Shown here: positions 1-5,832 of the stretch, one piece after another
How the letters are laid out: each line of letters opens with the position of its first letter
How positions within the stretch are numbered: the stretch's first letter is position 1
Program-made: the position numbers and the translations under genes
Notes under the pieces: generated by a model
Seen by the model: the letters and a program-made list of their open reading frames with translations, nothing else
Told to the model about the DNA's origin: nothing
The model's database searches: none
Origin: Chloroflexota bacterium
GTDB taxonomy: Bacteria; Chloroflexota; Dormibacteria; CF-121
Reading direction: 5' to 3'
Assembly: GCA_005882525.1 (NCBI GenBank)
Contig: VBGO01000016.1
Coordinates: 1 to 13,869 of the forward strand
DNA: 13,869 nucleotides

Positions 1-471
1 CGAGTGGCCGCCGATGCCGGGGATGGCGAGAATGTCGCCCAGGAACCAGATCCCCTGGGGATGCTCGAGCGCGACGTGGAGGGGGTCCAGGCCCCCTCTG
101 AGTAGAGCGAGGATGGCGGAGTTCGGATCAGCGTCATGTGGGAGCAATACCGGCATCCGACCTCCGAAGGCGATGATCACGATCAGGTTCAGCGTCAGGC
201 CCGCCCCGAACAGGATGGCGCCGGGGATCCGCCGGTTGAACCAGACCACGGCCAGTAGCAGGACCGCGCCGATGACGTTCAAGGGCCGGGCGGCGTTGAC
301 GGCGATCGTTGAATGAGCCGTGCCAAGCAGCGCCACCGAGACCTTGGCGGCAAAGGCTGCCAGCAGCAATTCGATGTGCCGGATCCGAAGCTGACTCAGC
401 CGGCGGACGTCGCCGCCGATCAGAACGGCGATCGCAAGCGCCGCGGCAATGACCGCAAAGAACAGGAACAC
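1..471 (-). CDS. DUF5317 family integral membrane protein, 3' end cut by window edge
   Basis: An open frame of 157 codons runs from a GTG at 471 to the window edge without a stop. The product is very hydrophobic, with about four membrane segments. Residues near 100-110 include IIAFGGRMPV, which resembles the N/FGGRMPV signature I know from DUF5317 proteins, and the later WFLGDILAIPGI matches the family's conserved LGD-I-P stretch. The family is usually about 170-190 residues, so the missing C-terminus should be short. Function is unknown for the whole family. The GTG lies 3 bases after the stop of the HD-GYP/MFS gene, which implies translational coupling and a shared transcript. A competing frame from 775 was rejected because it overlaps the upstream gene deeply and is Arg-rich without any domain. 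Confidence 0.7.
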   Translation of the reverse strand, partial: MFLFFAVIAAALAIAVLIGGDVRRLSQLRIRHIELLLAAFAAKVSVALLGTAHSTIAVNAARPLNVIGAVLLLAVVWFNRRIPGAILFGAGLTLNLIVIIAFGGRMPVLLPHDADPNSAILALLRGGLDPLHVALEHPQGIWFLGDILAIPGIGGHS

Positions 472-474
472 GTG

Positions 475-3012
475 TTAGCCGGAGACAGCCTCGAGTGACG
501 CCGCGGGCGTGGCATCTCGCAACCTCGCGTCGCGAAGGTCGCGGAAGGCGAAGGCGACGATCGCCGCAGCAACGAGCAGCGTTCCAGCAGTTACAAAGAC
601 GAGCGGCGCGCCCAACCGAGCCGTCAGGGGGCCAGAGATCGCCATACCGCCCAGCAGTCCGGCCTGCGCAAGCAAAAACCGGCTCGCCATGACTCGGCCG
701 CGAATGTAGTCGGGCGCCTCGCGTTGGGTGATAGATATCAGAGGCACATAGTAAATCGTGCTGGCGACACCGCACGCGAAGAGAAATACGAAAGCGAACA
801 GGAAGCTTTGCAACAGTCCGGTCAGCGCGTAGGAGAGGCCAAATCCCGCAACGCCAATCAGGATGAGCACGCCGGCGCGATATCGCGCCATCAGCTGCGG
901 GCTGGCCATGGCACCTAAGATTGCGCCGCCGCCGATCACGGCTTCAAGAACGCCGTATCCACTCGCACCTGCGTGAAGAGCTCCATAGGCGAGCACAACG
1001 AGCGTTGGAAACGTCATGCCCGCGAAGAGTCCAGTCATCGCCGTAAGTGCCATGATTGAACGGAGAACCGGACTACGAACAATAAATCGCATTCCATCAG
1101 CAATGTCGCGTGAGAGAGTCACCTGCTTCTGCCGGGCGCTTCTGATGGAATCCGGCACACCGAGCAACGTAGCGGCTGAAAAGAGATAGGTTGCGGCGTC
1201 GATCAAGAAAAGCGGGACCCAGCTAATCGTTGCCGCGAGAACCCCGGCAAGAGCGTACCCAACCAGCTCCATCGTCCGCTCAGAGGACTGCACGAGACTG
1301 TTCGCGCGAACCAGGAGGCGCTCTGGGACGAGGTTCGGGATGATTGCCTGCTTTGCTGGATTGAAAAAGGTGCTTGCAATGGCTATCAGGAAGACGGCGA
1401 TGAACACTCCCGGCAGCCAGTTTAGGGCCCAGAAAGGAATCGTCACTGTCAACAGGGCTCGCGCAAGGTCAGCGAGGACCATGACACGTTGACGATTAAA
1501 GCGATCGACCAGCGGACCCGCGAGCAGGCCGAACATGATGGTGGGAACAGCTTTTGCAATCAGACCGAGAGCCACCATTACCGGCGACCGGGTAACGACG
1601 AACAACATGATGGCTAGGCCCGTTGTGTTCATCATGTCGCCGAAATACGAAACGCCCTGCCCGATCCACAGCCGGCGGAACTGAGGGATGGCCAAGACAT
1701 CGCGATAACCTGGTTTGGGGGTCGCAGGCGCCTGATAGGGGATGTCCACGCTCCATCGTTCAGCCACGATCGTCTCCATCGCTCCAATCACGGCGGGGTC
1801 GTACCACGTTCCTGCCAGGGTACGGAGCTCATGGATCGCTTCCGCTGGCGTCTTGACGGTCGGACGGAAAACCCTCGCCTGCGTGATGGTGTCAAAAGCG
1901 TCACAGGCGTTGACAATTCTCGAGCCGATTGGGATCTCGTCTCCTTTGAGCCCTTCCGGATAGCCAGCACCATCCCAGCGCTCGTGATGGTGCATAACGA
2001 TCTCGGAAACATCTTTTTGCTCGGGATGTTCCGCAAGAATCTGGGCTCCCTCGGTCGGGTGCGTCTTGATGATCTCGTACTCCTCCGGCGTCAGCTTTCC
2101 AGGCTTAAGCAAGATGGAATCCGGAATGGCAATTTTTCCCAGATCATGAAGGATGCCCCCGACCCTGATCGTGTTGCACATTTCATCGCTGAGATGCAAA
2201 AGCCGAGCGACTGCTTCGGACATTTCGCCAACTCTCTGAGAATGGCCAAAGGTCTGTCCGTCTCTCTTGTCAACTACACGGCTCTGCATGATGAATGAGT
2301 CGCGGAGCCATTGGTCGAGCCGATTCTGCTTCTGCAAGCTCGTGCGATAGACGAGAAGGGGTCCGTACAGCAGAAACACGACGAGTTGGCCGGCTATCGA
2401 CGTCGCTTGGAGAATGGTGAAAATCAAATACCCGACGATTGGAAGAGCCACGTAGGTAAGCCAACTTCCCGCAACGGCATTTTTCGCCAAGCGCCAGAAG
2501 TTGGCACCCTGGAGCAGTGAGAGGTAGGCGGCGACGATTGCGTCATTCAATGCCACGATGGCGACAACCGCCAATGGAAGTGCAATGACCCAGCCTGCCT
2601 GCGGGTGCTGTAGCCCGAAGGCATACAGGGCAAGACTGGGCAAGCCGTAGACGAAGGCGAACATTCCTCTGGCAAACAGGAACCGAGTCCACGACACCGT
2701 GCGCCCGGGCACGCGCTCATCGACGGTACCGAAAGTCGCTACCAGCATCAAGGCCCACGGTGGAAGGAGCAACAGTGCGCCAAAAAGAGGCGCAAGACCC
2801 ACTGTGAGCACGGCACCGTGTCTTGTTCGCAGCGGCGCCAACGACGAAAGAAAGGTTAGAACGAGCAAGATCGCAAGTCGGGTCAAAAGGTGGGTGCTGC
2901 CGGAGCCCTTTAGATCATGGGGAGCCTGGGCCAGGGTGGTTGTGACAAGCAGTCCAAGCCCCGCGAGACCGACGCTGCAAGCGAAAATGGACGCTGGCTT
3001 AGGGCGATCCAT
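475..3012 (-). CDS. Membrane sensor + HD-GYP phosphodiesterase + MFS transporter fusion
   Basis: 845 residues in one frame. Residues 1-222 hold about six to seven hydrophobic helices, a membrane input domain. Residues 245-415 are an HD-GYP domain that should hydrolyse c-di-GMP: H257, the HD pair H289-D290, K293, H318, the HHHERWDGAGYP stretch at 341-352 and D371 are all present, so the metal site looks intact. After a short linker (about 420-440), residues 443-830 form a complete MFS permease of the MFS_3/drug-exporter type. It starts with FRRLWIGQGVSYFGD and has a motif A-like loop, GPLVDRFNRQRVM, near 499-512, then about 12 helices. MFS proteins of this kind usually stand alone. The ATG at 3012 has no clear Shine-Dalgarno. 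A terminator lies upstream, so a promoter in 3013-3065 is likely, but I see no convincing hexamers. Sampled rows are only 47-55% GC, below the neighbours. The exported substrate cannot be read from sequence. Confidence 0.88.
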   Translation of the reverse strand: MDRPKPASIFACSVGLAGLGLLVTTTLAQAPHDLKGSGSTHLLTRLAILLVLTFLSSLAPLRTRHGAVLTVGLAPLFGALLLLPPWALMLVATFGTVDERVPGRTVSWTRFLFARGMFAFVYGLPSLALYAFGLQHPQAGWVIALPLAVVAIVALNDAIVAAYLSLLQGANFWRLAKNAVAGSWLTYVALPIVGYLIFTILQATSIAGQLVVFLLYGPLLVYRTSLQKQNRLDQWLRDSFIMQSRVVDKRDGQTFGHSQRVGEMSEAVARLLHLSDEMCNTIRVGGILHDLGKIAIPDSILLKPGKLTPEEYEIIKTHPTEGAQILAEHPEQKDVSEIVMHHHERWDGAGYPEGLKGDEIPIGSRIVNACDAFDTITQARVFRPTVKTPAEAIHELRTLAGTWYDPAVIGAMETIVAERWSVDIPYQAPATPKPGYRDVLAIPQFRRLWIGQGVSYFGDMMNTTGLAIMLFVVTRSPVMVALGLIAKAVPTIMFGLLAGPLVDRFNRQRVMVLADLARALLTVTIPFWALNWLPGVFIAVFLIAIASTFFNPAKQAIIPNLVPERLLVRANSLVQSSERTMELVGYALAGVLAATISWVPLFLIDAATYLFSAATLLGVPDSIRSARQKQVTLSRDIADGMRFIVRSPVLRSIMALTAMTGLFAGMTFPTLVVLAYGALHAGASGYGVLEAVIGGGAILGAMASPQLMARYRAGVLILIGVAGFGLSYALTGLLQSFLFAFVFLFACGVASTIYYVPLISITQREAPDYIRGRVMASRFLLAQAGLLGGMAISGPLTARLGAPLVFVTAGTLLVAAAIVAFAFRDLRDARLRDATPAASLEAVSG

Positions 3013-3065
3013 AAAAGTGCTCGTTATCTAATCACATAACCCAAATAAGCTCGGTATCTGACAGC

Positions 3066-3097
3066 AAACAAAAAAGCTCGGGGAAATCCCGAGCTTT
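3066..3097 (-). terminator. Intrinsic terminator of the small-peptide gene
   Basis: On the minus strand a 10-bp perfect stem (AAAGCTCGGG with CCCGAGCTTT) closes a 5-base loop and runs straight into TTTTTTGTTTG. This is a textbook Rho-independent terminator for minus-strand transcription. It starts 18 bases after the stop of the 24-codon gene and 60 bases before the HD-GYP/MFS start, so it ends the peptide transcript and separates or attenuates the next gene. Confidence 0.9.
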
Positions 3098-3115
3098 CAT
3101 GTTCGAAGTTGGACG

Positions 3116-3190
3116 TCAGACGCTAATATTTGCGCCGCCGGCCAAGATAGCTCCGAGCAGGCCAACGACTACAACGATCAACTTCTTCAT
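3116..3190 (-). CDS. Small hydrophobic peptide, 24 residues, unrecognised
   Basis: ATG at 3190, TGA at 3116-3118. The peptide starts MKK, has a Val/Leu/Ile/Gly/Ala core at residues 4-17 and ends in a short tail AGGANISV. It looks like a signal peptide or a single short membrane helix with a 4-5 residue polar end. Small residues at 17 (A), 18 and 19 (G) and 20 (A) would fit signal peptidase cleavage before ANISV or NISV. Support for a real gene: a G-rich ribosome binding site at the right distance, an intrinsic terminator 18 bases after the stop, and a position between a LuxR-type regulator and a membrane HD-GYP protein. It could be a pheromone-like peptide, a small membrane subunit or a toxin-like peptide. 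GC is 52% (39 of 75), similar to the downstream fusion gene. No family is known to me. Confidence 0.65.
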   Translation of the reverse strand: MKKLIVVVVGLLGAILAGGANISV

Positions 3191-3195
3191 CGCGA

Positions 3196-3204
3196 CCACC
3201 CCCC
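3196..3204 (-). promoter_or_regulatory. Ribosome binding site of the small-peptide gene
   Basis: On the minus strand GGGGGGTGG precedes the ATG by 5 bases (8 bases from the G6 run). It matches the AGGAGGTG consensus at 6 of 8 positions and is the strongest Shine-Dalgarno in the left half of the window. It is a main reason for accepting this short frame as a gene. Confidence 0.6.
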
Positions 3205-3231
3205 ACTAAGATTCCCTGAAAGCCGCGCAGA

Positions 3232-3274
3232 GGACTCCCTTGGTATCCACCACGCTAATCCTCTCCAGGGATCC
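3232..3274 (-). other. Possible stem-loop in the leader of the small-peptide gene
   Basis: Reading the minus strand, GGATCCCTGG can pair with CCAAGGGAGTCC across a 21-base loop: 10 base pairs with two single-base bulges. It lies 41 bases upstream of the peptide ATG, in the 139-base gap after the response regulator. It may be a regulatory leader, or chance. I compared it by eye with the c-di-GMP riboswitch cores I remember and saw no match. No clear -35/-10 pair is visible in this gap. Confidence 0.3.
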
Positions 3275-3312
3275 CGTAAATCTGTCGCCCGGGTGCTCTT
3301 CTGCCCTCCCGG

Positions 3313-3332
3313 TAGCGAACGGATGTTCGCTA
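3313..3332 (-). other. Hairpin overlapping the response regulator stop codon
   Basis: TAGCGAAC and GTTCGCTA form a perfect 8-bp inverted repeat with a 4-base loop. The minus-strand copy begins with the TAG stop of the response regulator. No T-run follows, so it is not a normal intrinsic terminator. It could protect the 3' end of the kinase-regulator message, cause partial termination, or be a DNA operator for a dimeric regulator. Confidence 0.45.
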
Positions 3333-3971
3333 AATGTCCAGCTGGACCGCTTGGGCGGCCGCTTCCGCCCGGGTCTGAACCTTCAGCTTGCGGTAGATGT
3401 TCCGCAAGTGCGACTTGATGGTGCCTTCGCTAAGGCCCAGACGGTTGGCGATCGCCTTGTTCCCCTTTCCCTCCACCACCATCCGGAGGATCTGGGTCTC
3501 CCGTTCGGTCAGCGGTTCCGCCAGGTGCCGCCGAGGTCTTCTGAGGTTCGAACCGAGCCGCATAATGACCTGACGCGTCAACGCGTCATCGAGCTGGAAG
3601 TGGCCGGCGTGAGCCTCCTGAATGCTGCGGGCCAGGCTCGCCGGATCGACATCTTTTAAGACGTAACCCGATGCGCCGGCGGCGACCATTTCGACGATAT
3701 CCTCTTCGGCCTCGGAAACCGTGAGCGCCAGGACCACCCGCTCGGGGTCCTCCTCCTTGATCGCGCGGGTGGCGGCAATGCCGCCCATTTCCGGCATGTT
3801 GAGATCCATCAGGATGACATCCGGCTTGAGACGGCGCGAGTGCTCCACCGCCTGGCGGCCGGTCATCGCCTCGCCGACGATGTCGATCTCAGGAAAGTCC
3901 CGCAGCATCCCCTGTACGCCGGCGCGGAAAATGGGCCGATCGTCGGCAATCAGCACCCGGACCCGGCTCAT
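3330..3971 (-). CDS. NarL/FixJ-family response regulator (REC + LuxR HTH)
   Basis: 213 residues, the usual size for this family. The receiver domain (about 4-120) has the acidic pair D10-D11, the phospho-acceptor D56 in VILMDLNMPEMGG, the switch residue T84 and the conserved K106. The C-terminal LuxR-type helix-turn-helix (about 150-206) has LTERETQILRMVVEGKGNK and the recognition helix region SEGTIKSHLRNIYRKL. It should be phosphorylated by the kinase encoded just upstream and then bind DNA as a dimer. Its ATG overlaps the kinase stop as ATGA, so the two are translationally coupled. Targets are unknown. The closest candidates are the downstream peptide gene and the divergent promoter region at 5672-5832. 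Confidence 0.93.
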   Translation of the reverse strand: MSRVRVLIADDRPIFRAGVQGMLRDFPEIDIVGEAMTGRQAVEHSRRLKPDVILMDLNMPEMGGIAATRAIKEEDPERVVLALTVSEAEEDIVEMVAAGASGYVLKDVDPASLARSIQEAHAGHFQLDDALTRQVIMRLGSNLRRPRRHLAEPLTERETQILRMVVEGKGNKAIANRLGLSEGTIKSHLRNIYRKLKVQTRAEAAAQAVQLDI

Positions 3972-5671
3972 TCGGACCGGTCCGTGGGGCCGATCAGCGT
4001 GACCACCGTGCCTTCCAGCGACTGGCTGACGATCTCCAGGCTCCCACCCACCAGCTCAGCGCGCTCGCGCATGCCCACCAGCCCATAGGAACCGACCTTT
4101 TTCGGGTCTTCGGCGACCCGGCGCACGTCGAAGCCACGCCCATCGTCGCGGACGGTCATCACCCACGGCGCCGAGGAGAGGTCGAGGACGACCCAGAGGT
4201 TGCGGGCCTGGGAGTGCTTGCGAACGTTCGAGAGGCTTTCGCGCAGCACCTGGAAGATGACTTCCTTCTGCTCCGACGCGATCGGGTTCTCCTCGCCGCG
4301 GATGCTGACATTGGTCTCGACCAGGTTGACGCGGCCGAACTGGTCGACCAGCTTCAATACCGAGGCGAGCAGCCCTTCCGAGCGGATGGTCTTCGGCCGC
4401 AGCGACTGAAGGATGTTACGGGCGCCGGCCAGGATCTCCTCCGTCATCGAGCGTAATTGCGGCAGTAACTGGCTGGCATCCTGAGGATCGCGTTGCCGGC
4501 GCTGTTCGTAATACTTGAAGAGCGCGACGACCGCCGCCAGGTCCGAGGCGAGCCCATCGTGAATCTCGCGGGCCAGATTGAGCCGTTCCTGGAGCACGGC
4601 CACCTCGGCCACCTTGATCGCCAGGCTATGCGCCCGCAGCGCGGCCACTGCCTCCACCGCCAGGTCCTCGAGCCGGACGGCGTCGCGCCGGTCGAGGCGC
4701 CAGGGCGTGCGCCGCAACAGCGCCAGGACCCCGACCGGCCGCTCCAGCGGCGGCGACAGCGCGATGGCGGCGAAGCCCCGGTAGCCGGCGTCAACCCATG
4801 CCGCCTCGTCGGGCGTTAAGTCTTCCGCGGCAAGATCCTCGACGGTGACGACCTCGTTGTGCTCCAGCGCCCGCCGCAAGAGTCGGCTGCTGATGAACGG
4901 CGCGCCCTCCGGCGCGGCCAACGACTCGGTCGGGACGCCGGCGCGAAGGACGAACCGGCGTTGCTCGCCGAGCGTGTATACCTGGCTGGCCTCCACCTGG
5001 AGGAGATCGAGCGCTTGCTGGGCCGCGGCCAGCAAGATGGTCTGGAGCGGCCCGGCCATCTGCTCTGGAACGAGACGGGCGGCCGGGAGCTCGGCCGGAG
5101 CCGGGGCAGCTGACGGCGGCGCTTCATATGCCGTCGGTTCACTGGGCGGCGGCTCTGCTGCCGGTGGAGCCGCTTCCACCGGGGGCTCCGCCGGCGATGG
5201 CGCAGCCGCGGCCGGCTCGGCCGGCGCCTCGGGGACCGAAGGCGCTGCAGCGACCGGCTCTTCGGCAGCCTGCGGTTCCGGAGCGGGCGGCTCCTCGGGC
5301 GCGGGCGATACCTCGGCCGCCGCCGGCTGTGCCGCGGGCTGCTCGGCAACCTCCGGCTCCGGTCGTGCCGCCTGCTGCGTCCGCGCCATCGAGCGGGCGA
5401 AGAGCTCGAAAAAGTGGTCGAGCACCGCACGCTCCTCCGCGCTCAGCTCGCCATTGACGCCGGCGATCAGCTCGGCGGCACTGGCGCGTGGCTCGTGCCG
5501 CACGGCACCGGACTCGACGGTGCCGCGGCGCAGCCGGCGGATCAGCTCACGCAGCCGTTCGGCGGCAGCCGCCCGCTCTTCGCCGCTGGGCTCCCGGCCC
5601 CGGACGTGCGCGAGCTGTTCGGCAATTTCGGGGAAATTGACCTCGAGGTAGTGGACAAGGACATCGTGCAT
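3968..5671 (-). CDS. Soluble NarL-type sensor histidine kinase (GAF + HisKA_3 + HATPase_c)
   Basis: 567 residues from the ATG at 5671; numbering follows this start. A TTG six codons upstream (5689) is possible but falls at the predicted transcription start and has no spaced ribosome site, so I prefer the ATG. Order: a helical N-terminal region (1-97) of unknown type, a strongly Pro/Ala/Glu-rich linker (about 98-197), a GAF-like sensor (about 204-349), a HisKA_3 dimerisation domain with REIHDG and phospho-acceptor H371, then an ATPase domain with N482 in RESLSNVRKHS, the G1 box DDGRGF at 509-514 and the G2 box GSYGLVGM at 527-534. No membrane segment is seen, so it should sense a cytosolic signal. 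It overlaps the response regulator by 4 bases and is surely its partner. The GAF ligand is not predictable from sequence. Confidence 0.92.
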   Translation of the reverse strand: MHDVLVHYLEVNFPEIAEQLAHVRGREPSGEERAAAAERLRELIRRLRRGTVESGAVRHEPRASAAELIAGVNGELSAEERAVLDHFFELFARSMARTQQAARPEPEVAEQPAAQPAAAEVSPAPEEPPAPEPQAAEEPVAAAPSVPEAPAEPAAAAPSPAEPPVEAAPPAAEPPPSEPTAYEAPPSAAPAPAELPAARLVPEQMAGPLQTILLAAAQQALDLLQVEASQVYTLGEQRRFVLRAGVPTESLAAPEGAPFISSRLLRRALEHNEVVTVEDLAAEDLTPDEAAWVDAGYRGFAAIALSPPLERPVGVLALLRRTPWRLDRRDAVRLEDLAVEAVAALRAHSLAIKVAEVAVLQERLNLAREIHDGLASDLAAVVALFKYYEQRRQRDPQDASQLLPQLRSMTEEILAGARNILQSLRPKTIRSEGLLASVLKLVDQFGRVNLVETNVSIRGEENPIASEQKEVIFQVLRESLSNVRKHSQARNLWVVLDLSSAPWVMTVRDDGRGFDVRRVAEDPKKVGSYGLVGMRERAELVGGSLEIVSQSLEGTVVTLIGPTDRSE

Positions 5672-5694
5672 GGTGTTGTTTTGAGCCAACTCCG

Positions 5695-5725
5695 ATTATC
5701 AAAGCGGTGGAACAACGATTGTCAA
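5695..5725 (-). promoter_or_regulatory. Sigma70-type promoter of the kinase-regulator operon
   Basis: On the minus strand a perfect TTGACA (5725-5720) is followed, after a 19-base spacer, by GATAAT (5700-5695), 5 of 6 to the -10 consensus. The spacer is 2 bases longer than ideal. Transcription would start near 5688, leaving a leader of roughly 17 bases before the ATG at 5671. This favours that start over the TTG at 5689. Confidence 0.55.
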
Positions 5726-5789
5726 GGGCAGTTCGGCGGATGGCACGTACGAGGCCTTCCGTGTACAAAGATGTTACGGGAGCCATAGC

Positions 5790-5795
5790 TATAAT
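5790..5795 (+). promoter_or_regulatory. -10 box of the diguanylate cyclase promoter
   Basis: A perfect TATAAT lies 38 bases upstream of the TTG start of the plus-strand gene. At 16-18 bases upstream there is no TTGACA-like hexamer (the sequence is around CAAAGATG), so the promoter may need an activator. Transcription would start near 5802. It shares the intergenic region with the divergent kinase promoter. Confidence 0.45.
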
Positions 5796-5832
5796 GACCG
5801 AGTCGCGGCTTGCCCAGGACCTGTGATCTTTA

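Noticed and set aside
134..775. Minus-strand 213-codon frame overlapping the DUF5317 and fusion genes
   Set aside because: It is out of frame with both, very Arg-rich, and the DUF5317 reading in another frame shows family motifs and membrane segments.
3191..3300. c-di-GMP riboswitch ahead of the peptide gene
   Set aside because: Tempting because of the neighbouring c-di-GMP genes, but by eye the conserved core of the known c-di-GMP riboswitch classes is absent.
3313..3332. Intrinsic terminator after the response regulator
   Set aside because: The hairpin is perfect but is followed by CCGGGAGGG rather than a T-run, so it is listed only as a hairpin of unknown role.
4845..5651. Ala/Ser/Gly-rich plus-strand frame opposite the kinase N-terminal half
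   Set aside because: It is the antisense reading of the Pro/Ala/Glu linker; low complexity and no start signal.
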